Below are positions 1 to 6,566 of a DNA stretch of 33,178 bases, in pieces. How positions within the stretch are numbered: position 1 is the first letter of the stretch; each line of letters begins with the position of its first letter. The notes beneath the pieces are model-generated. The model saw nothing but the letters and a program-made list of their open reading frames with translations, was not told where the DNA came from and made no database searches. The stretch covers positions 1 through 33,178 of the forward strand of contig JAGAAD010000081.1 in assembly GCA_017615445.1 (NCBI GenBank), read 5' to 3'. Made by a program: the position numbers and the translations under genes. This DNA comes from Bacteroidales bacterium (lineage in GTDB: Bacteria > Bacteroidota > Bacteroidia > Bacteroidales > UBA932).

Positions 1-73
1 GCGGAAATAGCTCAGTTGGTAGAGCGCAACCTTGCCAAGGTTGAGGTCGCGGGTCCGAGCCCCGTTTTCCGCT
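1..73 (+). tRNA. tRNA-Gly (anticodon GCC)
   Basis: The sequence folds into a full cloverleaf. The acceptor stem is GCGGAAA (1-7) with TTTCCGC (66-72), and the discriminator base is T73. The D stem is 10-13 with 22-25. The anticodon stem is 27-31 with 39-43, with loop TTGCCAA at 32-38, giving anticodon GCC at 34-36 and hence glycine. The T stem is 49-53 with 61-65. No CCA is encoded. The T loop reads TCCGAGC, so the base at 55, nearly always U (pseudouridine, pairing with G18), is C here. All other positions look like a normal Bacteroidota tRNA-Gly. The gene starts at the window edge, so its promoter is not visible. Confidence 0.95.
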
Positions 74-115
74 CAAACGATGAATGACTGCCCTCGTGGC
101 AGTCATTCGGCGTTT
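48..115 (+). repeat. 68-bp direct repeat, copy 1 (tRNA 3' part plus terminator hairpin)
   Basis: This stretch is repeated without mismatch at 223-290. It holds the last 26 bases of the tRNA-Gly gene (T arm and 3' acceptor strand) and the following hairpin. The two copies are 175 bases apart. Confidence 0.95.
82..108 (+). terminator. Hairpin after tRNA-Gly, terminator-like
   Basis: A perfect 11-bp inverted repeat, GAATGACTGCC (82-92) and GGCAGTCATTC (98-108), has the 5-base loop CTCGT. It lies 9 bases past the tRNA and is followed by GGCGTTTA, with only a short T run. It probably ends or processes the tRNA transcript. The exact copy at 257-283 belongs to the 68-bp duplication. Confidence 0.6.
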
Positions 116-137
116 AATGATAGGTCGGCTTCGAGGG

Positions 138-151
138 CCCGCGACCTCAAC
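138..151 (-). repeat. Inverted 14-base fragment of tRNA-Gly
   Basis: The 14 bases here are the exact reverse complement of tRNA positions 40-53 (3' anticodon strand, variable loop and 5' T-stem strand). The next bases (128-137) loosely continue the match. It therefore looks like an inverted tRNA fragment lying between the two direct copies of the tRNA 3' end. Confidence 0.7.
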
Positions 152-153
152 AG

Positions 154-222
154 ACCCCCCGAGGGGGCGGCCGCGCAGCGGACGGGGGGTAACGTGATAG
201 CCAGGGCGCAGCACGGCTGCGC
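154..222. repeat. GC-rich REP-like palindromes
   Basis: There are two adjacent inverted repeats. The first is ACCCCCC (154-160) with GGGGGGT (184-190), enclosing a GC-rich core that has its own small stem CCGC-gca-GCGG. The second is a perfect 7-bp hairpin, GCGCAGC-acg-GCTGCGC (206-222). No open frame or promoter is seen. They resemble repetitive extragenic palindromes. Confidence 0.6.
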
Positions 223-290
223 CGCGGGTCCGAGCCCCGTTTTCCGCTCAAACGATGAATGACTGCCCTCGTGGCAGTCATTCGGCGTTT
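223..290 (+). repeat. 68-bp direct repeat, copy 2 (truncated tRNA-Gly 3' end)
   Basis: This is an exact second copy of 48-115. Only the T arm and 3' acceptor strand of the tRNA are present; the D and anticodon arms are missing, so it cannot be a working tRNA. The hairpin is repeated at 257-283. It shares the C at tRNA position 55, so the base change is as old as, or older than, the duplication, or has been homogenised. Confidence 0.95.
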
Positions 291-350
291 TATGGGTTGT
301 TGGTTTGGAGCTTGGGCGGAAGGCTGTTTGACGAAAATGCTTCGTGGATG

Positions 351-448
351 GCGAAAACGTGAAGAGTCGTGCACAAAAACCACCCATTTCGGGCACCGAG
401 GGGCGAAAACGTGAGGGGCCGTGCACAAAAACAGGCATTTTCGGGCAC
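351..448. repeat. Tandem pair of 46-bp repeats downstream of pheS
   Basis: Units at 351-396 and 403-448 share GCGAAAACGTGA, the block GTGCACAAAAAC and the end TCGGGCAC, with a few mismatches and a 52-base period. Each unit contains GTGC...GCAC, which could pair. Together with the tRNA duplication and the palindromes, these repeats fill the gene-free stretch 74-488. I see no coding region there. Confidence 0.75.
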
Positions 449-488
449 GGGCACACCGACCAGGCATCGCCGTGGGGCTGAAACGCCT

Positions 489-1526
489 TTACACTTCAAC
501 GGCTGTAGAAAATTCGCGGAGGAACCTCAAATCGTTCTCGAAGTAGTGCCGGAGGTCGTTCACCTGCCACTTGAGCATGGCGATACGCTCGAGGCCCATG
601 CCGAAGGCGAAGCCGCTGTATTTTTCCGGATCGATACCGGAGGCCTTCAGGACGTTCGGATCCACCATTCCGCAGCCGAGAATCTCCAGCCAGCCGGTTC
701 CCTTGCAGATGTTGCAGCCTTTGCCGTGGCAAATGTTGCAGCTGACGTCCACCTCGGCGGAAGGCTCCGTGAAGGGGAAGTAGGACGGACGCATGCGGAT
801 TTCGGTCTCGGGGCCGAACATCTCGCGGGCGAACAGGAGAATCGCCTGCTTGAGGTCCGCGAAGGTGACGTTTTCATCGATATAGAGGCCCTCAATCTGG
901 TGGAAGATGCAGTGTGCGCGGGCGCTGATGGCTTCGTTGCGGAAGACGCGGCCCGGGCAGACGACGCGGATCGGCAGGGGCATCTTCTCCATCGTGCGGA
1001 CCTGCACGGAAGATGTGTGGGTCCTCAGAAGCAGCGGGTTGAGGTGGCCTGCGGAGATGAAGAAAGTGTCCTGCATGTCGCGTGCGGGGTGGTTCGGAGG
1101 GAAGTTCAGGGCCTCGAAGACGTGGTAGTCGTCCTCGATTTCCGGGCCCTCGGCCACATCGTAGCCGAACTTGCGGAAGATGTCCACGATCTCCTTGCGG
1201 ACTATGCTCACGGGGTGGCGCGAGCCGAGGGGAAGGGCGTCTCCGGGCATCGAGAGATCCTCTCGCGGGCCGGAAGCCGCCTCGGAGCCGGCGAGCGACT
1301 CGCGGAGCTCCTCCACCTTCGCAATCGCGAGCTGCTTCAGCTCGTTCAGCGGGCGGCCGAATTCCGCCTTCTGCTCTCTGTCTATCGTGCGGAACTCCTC
1401 GAAGAGGGCCGTGATCACGCCTTTCTTGCCGAGGAAATGCACGCGCGCATCCTCAACTTCCTTCAAATTCGAGCACTTCAGAGCCTTGAGCTCAGAAATG
1501 ACTTGTTCGATATCTTCTTTCTTCAT
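489..1526 (-). CDS. pheS: Phenylalanyl-tRNA synthetase alpha subunit
   Basis: PheS is the catalytic alpha subunit of the cytoplasmic (alpha-beta)2 synthetase that charges tRNA-Phe. The 345-residue product has the helical N-terminal region and then the class II catalytic core, with the GSRHPVS entry, the motif 2 region ending in CPGRVFRNEAISARAHCIFH, and motif 3 FGMGLERIAML. An upstream in-frame extension to 1610 exists, but MKKEDIEQV at 1526 is preferred: it gives the usual length and lies 2 bases after the stop of the upstream gene. A cysteine cluster (CNIC, then GCNICKGTGW) sits before the conserved GCGMVDPNV block. I recall this as a feature of Bacteroidota PheS, where it may bind zinc. 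pheT is not in the window. No clear terminator follows; the repeats at 351-448 lie just downstream. Confidence 0.97.
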   Translation of the reverse strand: MKKEDIEQVISELKALKCSNLKEVEDARVHFLGKKGVITALFEEFRTIDREQKAEFGRPLNELKQLAIAKVEELRESLAGSEAASGPREDLSMPGDALPLGSRHPVSIVRKEIVDIFRKFGYDVAEGPEIEDDYHVFEALNFPPNHPARDMQDTFFISAGHLNPLLLRTHTSSVQVRTMEKMPLPIRVVCPGRVFRNEAISARAHCIFHQIEGLYIDENVTFADLKQAILLFAREMFGPETEIRMRPSYFPFTEPSAEVDVSCNICHGKGCNICKGTGWLEILGCGMVDPNVLKASGIDPEKYSGFAFGMGLERIAMLKWQVNDLRHYFENDLRFLREFSTAVEV

Positions 1527-1528
1527 AA

Positions 1529-1942
1529 TTACTTGGACGATCTTTTCGCCTCGCGCTTGTCGCGGGCCTTCTTCTCCCTTGCGGCCCCGTTCTTCAGATA
1601 TTTCTCCCACTGTTCATCGGTCAGGACCTTGCGGAAAGCGACATAAATTTTCTCCGCCCACTTGTCCTGGATTGCGACATAGACGTCGTTGTTGGACACC
1701 TTCGCGATACTCTTCTCCATCATCTCCTGCCTCATCGCGAAATAATCGTGGGTGAGGATGCTGTCCACATAGAACTCCTGGGCCATGTCCAGATCGAGGG
1801 TGTTGATGTATTTCTCCACCTCTTTCTCGATCGCGGCATACATTTCCTTCTCAATTTGCTCGGGGCTCTTCTGCTCCTGGGCGCGGACTGCGACGGGGAT
1901 CAATGCGACAAGGCTTAAAACCAGTATGCGGAATAATTTCAT
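1529..1942 (-). CDS. Small secreted protein of unknown function, upstream of pheS
   Basis: The 137-residue product has a clear signal peptide (about 1-21, ending VAVRAQ), so it is probably periplasmic. The mature part is helical and highly charged, with an LTDEQWEKYL motif near residue 110 and a basic C-terminal tail. The pattern of a small helical periplasmic protein with LTxxQ/LTxEQ motifs recalls Spy/CpxP-like proteins, but I cannot assign it. It lies 2 bases upstream of pheS on the same strand, so the two are probably co-transcribed and translationally coupled. A TAATTTTG box at 1972-1979 (minus) is the likely promoter. Confidence 0.8.
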   Translation of the reverse strand: MKLFRILVLSLVALIPVAVRAQEQKSPEQIEKEMYAAIEKEVEKYINTLDLDMAQEFYVDSILTHDYFAMRQEMMEKSIAKVSNNDVYVAIQDKWAEKIYVAFRKVLTDEQWEKYLKNGAAREKKARDKREAKRSSK

Positions 1943-1950
1943 TATATTTG
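1943..1950 (+). promoter_or_regulatory. -7 box TATATTTG for the C69 peptidase gene
   Basis: It matches the Bacteroidota -7 consensus TAnnTTTG and lies about 46 bases before the ATG at 1997. No good TTTG -33 element is seen at the expected distance. It directly abuts the start codon of the minus-strand gene (1940-1942). Confidence 0.55.
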
Positions 1951-1971
1951 CTAACCACTATTATAAGCACG

Positions 1972-1979
1972 CAAAATTA
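1972..1979 (-). promoter_or_regulatory. -7 box TAATTTTG for the small secreted protein/pheS operon
   Basis: Read on the minus strand this is TAATTTTG, a TAnnTTTG match about 30 bases before the start codon at 1942. It faces the plus-strand box at 1943-1950, so the divergent transcripts would overlap at their 5' ends. Confidence 0.5.
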
Positions 1980-1996
1980 ATCAATTCCAAGATAAA

Positions 1997-3697
1997 ATGA
2001 AAAACAAGCTTCTCTTCGCCGCGGCGGCGCTCCTTCTGATGTCGGCCGTCCAGGCCTTCGCCTGCACGAACATAATAGTCACGAAGGGCGCGAGCGCGGA
2101 CGGATCGAACATGGTCTCTTATGCCGCGGACTCCCACTGGCTCTACGGCGAGCTCTATCTCAAGAAAGCGGGCACCTTCAAGGCAAACGCGATGCGCCAG
2201 GTGATCGAATGGGACACCTACAAGCCGCTGGGCAAGATTCCGGAGGTGGTGCAGACCTACCAGCGCCTTGGGAACATGAACGAGCATCAGCTCATAATCG
2301 GCGAAACCACCTGGGGCGGCCGCGAGGAGCAGATGAACGAGACCGGCATGATGGACTACGGCAGCCTGATCTACATAGCGCTCGAGCGCGCGAAGACCGC
2401 CCGCGACGCGATCAAGGTCATAGTGGACCTGGCGAACGCCTACGGCTATTGCTCGGAGGGCGAGACCTTCAGCATCGCGGACAAGGACGAGGCGTGGATC
2501 ATGGACCTCGTGGGCAAGGGCCGCGAGAAGGGAATAGTCTGGGTGGCGCGCCGTGTGCCGGACGGCTACATCTGCGCGCACGCGAACCAGGCCCGAATCA
2601 CCCGCTTCCCGCTGAATGACCCGGAGAACTGCCTGTATTCGGCGGACGTGATCTCGTTTGCCCGCGCGAACGGCTGGTTCACCGGCGAAAACGACGAAGA
2701 CTTCAGCTTCCGCGAGGCCTACAACCCGCTCGATTTCGGCGGGGCGAGAGGCTGCGAATCGCGAGTTTGGTCCGCATTCAACCGCCTGTGCGACGGCCAT
2801 TTCACCTTCCCGGACGCCAACGGCTTCGAGCGCGGCGCCTCCGCGGACGATTATCTTAACTACGCGATGGGCTATGACCTTTCGGGCGAGATGCCGCTGT
2901 TCGTCAAGCCGCTGCGCAAGCTCAGCGTCAAGGATGTGGCGGACGCCATGCGCGACCACTTCGAAGGCACGCCCATGGACATGCGGGTGGACGCCGGTGC
3001 GGGCGGAAACGCCTGTCCCTACCGCTGGAGGCCGATGAGCTTCGAGGTGGACGGCGTGACCTACGTCAACGAGCGCGCAATCGCGACCCAGCAGACCGGA
3101 TTCTGGTTTGTGGCCCAGGCGCGCCCGAGTCTGCCGGATGCCGTCGGAGCCCTCGTGTGGTTCGGCGTGGACGACACGGCCACCTCATGGCTGACCCCGA
3201 TCTACGTCTGCTCCACCGAAGTGCCCGAGTGCTTCAAGGTGGGCAACGGAGACCTGCTGCACTATTCGGCGAAGTCCGCTTTCTGGATCAACAACCGCGT
3301 GTCCAACTCCTGCTACCGCATGTACAACCTTATGGAACCGTACGTGCGCGAGAGGATAGACGCTTTCGAGAACGAGCAGATAGGCAAGGCCGTGCCAGAT
3401 ATGGACAAGAAGATGGCGGACCTCGTGCTCGCCGGCAAGACGGACAAGGCGGTCAAGCAGATGACGGACTTCTCCGTGAAGACAGCCCAGAAGCAGTTCA
3501 AGGCCTGGGTCAAGCTCGAGGAGACGCTGCTCGTGAAGTTCATAGACGGCAACGTGAAGGCCCAGGACGCCAAGGGCAACTTCCTGCACACCAAGTACCA
3601 CGACGGAACGCCCGAAGGCCTCACCCAGCCCGGTTACACAGACCGCTTCAAGAGGGCGATAGTCCGCGACAACGGCGAAACGCTCCGTTCTAAATAA
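1997..3697 (+). CDS. Secreted C69-family dipeptidase
   Basis: This is a 566-residue exported peptidase of family C69 (PepD-like), which hydrolyses dipeptides using an N-terminal nucleophile cysteine. The signal segment (1-22, ending VQAFA) is followed directly by CTNIIVTKGASADGS. Cys23 is thus both at the cleavage site and in the position of the family's catalytic N-terminal Cys, exposed by processing. Other conserved blocks are YAADSHW, the IGETTWGG region (about 97-104), EGETFSIADKDEAWIMDLVG, and an ARITRFPL block with its conserved Arg. The length is typical of Bacteroidota members. The Cys could also be read as a lipobox, but the residues after it fit the peptidase nucleophile better. The gene is probably monocistronic; the next gene has its own promoter box just past the stop. 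Confidence 0.92.
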   Translation: MKNKLLFAAAALLLMSAVQAFACTNIIVTKGASADGSNMVSYAADSHWLYGELYLKKAGTFKANAMRQVIEWDTYKPLGKIPEVVQTYQRLGNMNEHQLIIGETTWGGREEQMNETGMMDYGSLIYIALERAKTARDAIKVIVDLANAYGYCSEGETFSIADKDEAWIMDLVGKGREKGIVWVARRVPDGYICAHANQARITRFPLNDPENCLYSADVISFARANGWFTGENDEDFSFREAYNPLDFGGARGCESRVWSAFNRLCDGHFTFPDANGFERGASADDYLNYAMGYDLSGEMPLFVKPLRKLSVKDVADAMRDHFEGTPMDMRVDAGAGGNACPYRWRPMSFEVDGVTYVNERAIATQQTGFWFVAQARPSLPDAVGALVWFGVDDTATSWLTPIYVCSTEVPECFKVGNGDLLHYSAKSAFWINNRVSNSCYRMYNLMEPYVRERIDAFENEQIGKAVPDMDKKMADLVLAGKTDKAVKQMTDFSVKTAQKQFKAWVKLEETLLVKFIDGNVKAQDAKGNFLHTKYHDGTPEGLTQPGYTDRFKRAIVRDNGETLRSK

Positions 3698-3703
3698 AAT
3701 TAT

Positions 3704-3711
3704 TATCTTTG
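3704..3711 (+). promoter_or_regulatory. -7 box TATCTTTG for the outer-membrane beta-barrel gene
   Basis: A TAnnTTTG match lies 7 bases after the peptidase stop and about 35 bases before the ATG at 3747. I see no clear -33 element, because the expected position falls in the end of the peptidase coding region. Confidence 0.6.
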
Positions 3712-3746
3712 CAGCGCTAAAACGGCAACAAACTTCATTCAATATC

Positions 3747-4376
3747 ATGAAAAAAGTTCTTATGACTCTTGCACTCGTGGCTGTAGCAGCTACCAGCGCA
3801 TTCGCTCAGATCTCCGTCGGAGCAGGTTATCTTGCAAACACCCAGAAGTCCAGCTACACTTCCGGTAGCACCACCACCACAACCACCACTCCTCAGAGCG
3901 GTTTCTATGCCGGTGCAGACTACACCCTCGATATGGGTCAGGGCCTCGGCCTTGCGGCAGGACTTAAGGCCTCGCTCCTTTCCGACACACACACCACGAC
4001 CATCCTCGGCATCTCCGGAACCACCAAGACCACAGAGATTTATCTCGGAGTTCCCGTGCAGTTCAACTACAGCTATGCACTCAGCAACGACCTCAGGCTC
4101 TTCGCCCTCGCAGGTCCCACCTTCTCTCTCGGTCTTTCTTCCAAGAGCAAGTTCACCAACAACGTGAACGACGATGTGACCATCACCGACAACTATGGTG
4201 ACGACAGCGACTACAAGAAGTTCAACGTTCTCCTCGGCGCCGCCGCTGGTGTGGATGTCATGAACACCATCCGCATCAAGGTCGGTTACGACCTCGGTCT
4301 TCTCAACCGTTCCGCTGCTGACAACACCAAAGTCAACGACGCTCAGTGGTATGTCGGAGTTGCTTATCTCTTCTAA
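3747..4376 (+). CDS. Small outer-membrane beta-barrel protein (porin family)
   Basis: The 209-residue product has a signal peptide (1-20, ending SAFA, then QISVGAGYL). The rest is alternating amphipathic strands typical of an eight-stranded OMP_b-brl/OmpW-like barrel: YAGADYTLDMGQGLGLAAGLKA, GVPVQFNYSYAL, LRLFALAGPTFSLGL and a final strand ending in phenylalanine (WYVGVAYLF). It should sit in the outer membrane. An extracellular loop near residues 35-50 has a run of seven threonines encoded by near-identical ACC/ACA/ACT codons, a low-complexity tract that could vary in length. Function beyond the fold cannot be told. Tandem hairpins follow it. Confidence 0.85.
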   Translation: MKKVLMTLALVAVAATSAFAQISVGAGYLANTQKSSYTSGSTTTTTTTPQSGFYAGADYTLDMGQGLGLAAGLKASLLSDTHTTTILGISGTTKTTEIYLGVPVQFNYSYALSNDLRLFALAGPTFSLGLSSKSKFTNNVNDDVTITDNYGDDSDYKKFNVLLGAAAGVDVMNTIRIKVGYDLGLLNRSAADNTKVNDAQWYVGVAYLF

Positions 4377-4404
4377 TATTTAGAAGCAACACACGAAAAA
4401 TGCG

Positions 4405-4440
4405 AGTGGTGTCCGGAAAAAACGGACACCACTTTCATTT
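4405..4440 (+). terminator. Terminator hairpin after the beta-barrel gene
   Basis: A perfect 11-bp stem, AGTGGTGTCCG (4405-4415) and CGGACACCACT (4423-4433), has an A-rich 7-base loop and is followed by TTCATTTT. It lies 28 bases after the stop codon. Confidence 0.8.
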
Positions 4441-4453
4441 TACCCCCTATTTT

Positions 4454-4488
4454 GCGGGTGGTGTCCGGAAATAGCGGACATCACCCGC
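4454..4488. repeat. Second, near-identical hairpin
   Basis: A 14-bp stem, GCGGGTGGTGTCCG (4454-4467) and CGGACATCACCCGC (4475-4488), has one G-T wobble and a 7-base loop. It repeats the GTGGTGTCCGGAAA core of the preceding terminator. No T run follows; instead the TTGG of the next promoter begins at 4491. It may act as a backup terminator or as a binding site near that promoter. Confidence 0.7.
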
Positions 4489-4490
4489 AC

Positions 4491-4523
4491 TTGGACCCAT
4501 ATTAAAAAAAGTCCGTATATTTG
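4491..4523 (+). promoter_or_regulatory. Promoter of the serine palmitoyltransferase operon
   Basis: TTGG (4491-4494), a 21-base spacer and TATATTTG (4516-4523) form one of the best matches in the window to the Bacteroidota promoter TTTG-N19/21-TAnnTTTG. The start codon at 4565 is about 41 bases further on. Confidence 0.75.
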
Positions 4524-4564
4524 CAGCCGATTAGTTAGTTGAACAAGTACTAAAACCCGACAAT

Positions 4565-5758
4565 ATGAAACGTCAGTTAAATGACATCTGCGCAAGGTAC
4601 ACAGTACCGCAGGAGGTTAAGGCGAAGGGAATTTACCCCTACTACAAGCCCATCAGTTCCGGACAGGATCCCGTCGTCACGATGGCGGACGGACACAAAG
4701 TCCTGATGTTCGGATCGAACTCCTATCTCGGACTTTCCGACGACCCCAGACTTAAAGAGGCTGCAATAGCGGCAGTTAAGAAATACGGCACAAGCTGCTC
4801 CGGCAGCCGCTTCCTCAACGGTACCCTCGACATCCATCAGGAGCTCGAGGAGAAGCTCGCGAAGTTCGTGGGCAAGGAAGAAGCCGTCACCTACAGCACC
4901 GGTTTCCAGGTCAACCTCGGAGTGGTCAGCTGCCTTGGTTTCAAGGGCGGCTACATCCTCCTGGACGACACTGACCACGCCTGCATAATAGACGGCAGCC
5001 GCCTCGGCTGGAGCACCGTCTACAAGTTCAAGCACAACGACATGGAGGCCCTCGAGAAGAAACTCAGGGTCTGCGAGCCGGACGCCTACAAACTCATAGT
5101 CATCGACGGAGTTTACTCCATGCTCGGCGACCTCGCCAAGCTCCCGGAGATTTGCGACCTCTGCGACAAGTACGGAGCATCCGTGATGATAGACGATGCG
5201 CACGGTCTCGGCGTGTTCGGCGAGAACGGCAGCGGCACCGCCAGCCACTTCGGCCTGACGGACCGCACGGACCTCATCATGGGCACATTCTCGAAGAGCT
5301 TCGGTTCCCTCGGCGGCTTTATCGCCGGCGACCACGATGTGCTGAACTACATCAAGCACAACAGCCGCTCGCTCATCTTCAGCGCCTCCATGACGCCGGC
5401 AGCGACCGCCGCCGCCTCGAAGGCCCTGGACATCATGATCGAAGAGCCCGAACGCCGCGAGCACCTTTGGGACACCACCCGCTATGCGTGGAAGTGCTTC
5501 CGCGAGAACGGCTTCGACATCAACCTCACCGAGTCCCCGATCATCCCGCTGATGGTCCGCGACACGATCAAGGCCCTCTCGCTGGTGGAGGAGGCCTACC
5601 GTCAGGGAGTGTTCATCACCCCGGTTATCGCTCCGGCAGTGCCCGAGAAGGACGTGCTCATCCGCTTCGCGCTGATGGCCACCCACGAGCGCTCGCATGT
5701 GGATCAGGCGGTGGAGGTCCTCACCAAGATCTTCAAGGAGTACGGCATAATCGCGTAA
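4565..5758 (+). CDS. spt: Serine palmitoyltransferase (alpha-oxoamine synthase)
   Basis: This PLP enzyme of the alpha-oxoamine synthase family (397 residues) should condense serine with a fatty acyl-CoA or acyl-ACP to 3-ketosphinganine, the first step of sphingolipid synthesis. Visible motifs are MFGSNSYLGLS (48-58), GTSCSGSRFLNGTLDIH (75-91), the cofactor-stacking His138 in DTDHACIIDG, the PLP aspartate region IDDAHGLGVFG (209-219), and the PLP lysine K244 in GTFSKSFGSLGGF. GTFSKS and DGVYSMLGD match serine palmitoyltransferases rather than 2-amino-3-ketobutyrate CoA ligase or BioF. Length and sequence fit the Bacteroides enzyme. A reductase gene starts 4 bases downstream. Kbl is the main alternative but less likely. 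Confidence 0.88.
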   Translation: MKRQLNDICARYTVPQEVKAKGIYPYYKPISSGQDPVVTMADGHKVLMFGSNSYLGLSDDPRLKEAAIAAVKKYGTSCSGSRFLNGTLDIHQELEEKLAKFVGKEEAVTYSTGFQVNLGVVSCLGFKGGYILLDDTDHACIIDGSRLGWSTVYKFKHNDMEALEKKLRVCEPDAYKLIVIDGVYSMLGDLAKLPEICDLCDKYGASVMIDDAHGLGVFGENGSGTASHFGLTDRTDLIMGTFSKSFGSLGGFIAGDHDVLNYIKHNSRSLIFSASMTPAATAAASKALDIMIEEPERREHLWDTTRYAWKCFRENGFDINLTESPIIPLMVRDTIKALSLVEEAYRQGVFITPVIAPAVPEKDVLIRFALMATHERSHVDQAVEVLTKIFKEYGIIA

Positions 5759-5762
5759 GACT

Positions 5763-6557
5763 ATGGTCATTCTCATCACAGGCATCACTTCCGGTTTCGG
5801 CAAGGCTATGGCCGAGCGCCTCGCCTCCGAAGGCCACAAGGTCTACGGCACACACCGCAAGGCGACCGAGTTCATCCCCGGCGTCACCTACATCAAGGCC
5901 GAATCCACAGTCCAGGAGGACGTGGAGGCGGCGGTCAGGCAGGTCGTGGACGCCGAAGGCGGAATAGACGTGTTCATCAACAACGCCGGAATGGGCATCG
6001 GCGGCCCGCTCGAGTTCTGTTCGATCGAGGACTGCCAGCGCCAGATGGACGTGAATTTCATGGGCATGGTGCGCTACATCCGCGAGGTGGTGCCCGTGAT
6101 GAGGAAACAGGGCCATGGGCACATAATCTGCTTCAGCTCGATCGGCGGACTGGTAGGCCTGCCGTATCAGGGCATGTACAGCGCCTCGAAGTTCGCGATC
6201 GAGGGCTATTGCGAAGCGCTGCGGCTCGAAATCCGGAAGTTCGGCATCAATGTGACCACGATCGAGCCGGGCGATTTCGCGACGGCGTTCACGGCCCAGC
6301 GCAAGAGCGTGGACAATCCGGCCGTGCACCAGGCCTATCCGGGCTATGCCCGCTCGCTCGCGAGCATCGAGCACGACGAGAACAGCGGCCTGAAGCCCGA
6401 GTTCCTGGCGAAGAAGATTTCCAAGATAATCAGGAAAAAACGCCCCGGTTATCACTACATCATTTCGACCTTCCTTCAGAAGCTTTCGGTGTTCGCGCGC
6501 ACTATTCTTCCCCCTCGCTGGTTCGCCTGGGTGATGAGTGTGTACTATAAACTCTAA
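5763..6557 (+). CDS. Short-chain dehydrogenase, candidate 3-ketosphinganine reductase
   Basis: This 264-residue classical SDR has the nucleotide-binding TGITSGFG (6-13), NNAG (73-76), catalytic Ser126, Tyr139 and Lys143 (YSASK), and a substrate region after IEPGDFATAF. The C-terminal 30 residues are hydrophobic and basic (FLQKLSVFARTILPPRWFAW), suggesting membrane contact, as expected for a lipid-handling reductase. The gene begins 4 bases after the serine palmitoyltransferase stop, so the two are almost surely co-transcribed. By context it may reduce 3-ketosphinganine to sphinganine. The SDR fold is certain; the substrate is inferred from the neighbour only. A TAnnTTTG box for the next gene follows closely. 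Confidence 0.85.
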   Translation: MVILITGITSGFGKAMAERLASEGHKVYGTHRKATEFIPGVTYIKAESTVQEDVEAAVRQVVDAEGGIDVFINNAGMGIGGPLEFCSIEDCQRQMDVNFMGMVRYIREVVPVMRKQGHGHIICFSSIGGLVGLPYQGMYSASKFAIEGYCEALRLEIRKFGINVTTIEPGDFATAFTAQRKSVDNPAVHQAYPGYARSLASIEHDENSGLKPEFLAKKISKIIRKKRPGYHYIISTFLQKLSVFARTILPPRWFAWVMSVYYKL

Positions 6558-6566
6558 AAAAATTCG

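Noticed and set aside
48..290. Two copies of a 68-base unit as a CRISPR array
   Set aside because: There are only two copies, the unit contains tRNA sequence, the spacer would be 107 bases, and no cas genes are present.
351..448. Tandem 46-base units as CRISPR
   Set aside because: There are only two imperfect copies with a 6-base gap and no spacers.
369..1646. 425-codon open frame on the plus strand opposite pheS
   Set aside because: It is antisense to an unmistakable pheS, its product is rich in Arg/Ala/Glu/His with no family pattern, and it begins in the repeat region. It is a by-product of GC-rich codon use.
1961..2959. 332-codon minus-strand frame opposite the C69 peptidase
   Set aside because: Its composition (many His, Val, Arg, Ala) is that of a reversed coding strand, and the plus-strand peptidase motifs are complete.
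3862..3890. ACC-rich repeat in the beta-barrel gene as a phase-variable switch
   Set aside because: The repeat is made of triplets, so changes in number would alter loop length but not the reading frame; only length variation is plausible.
4565..5758. Assignment as kbl (2-amino-3-ketobutyrate CoA ligase)
   Set aside because: GTFSKSFGSLGGF, DGVYSMLGD and SGSRFLNGT fit serine palmitoyltransferase better, no threonine dehydrogenase gene is adjacent, and a lipid-type SDR is.
4577..5839. 420-codon minus-strand frame opposite spt
   Set aside because: It is antisense to a clear PLP enzyme with all its motifs and shows no recognisable domain.
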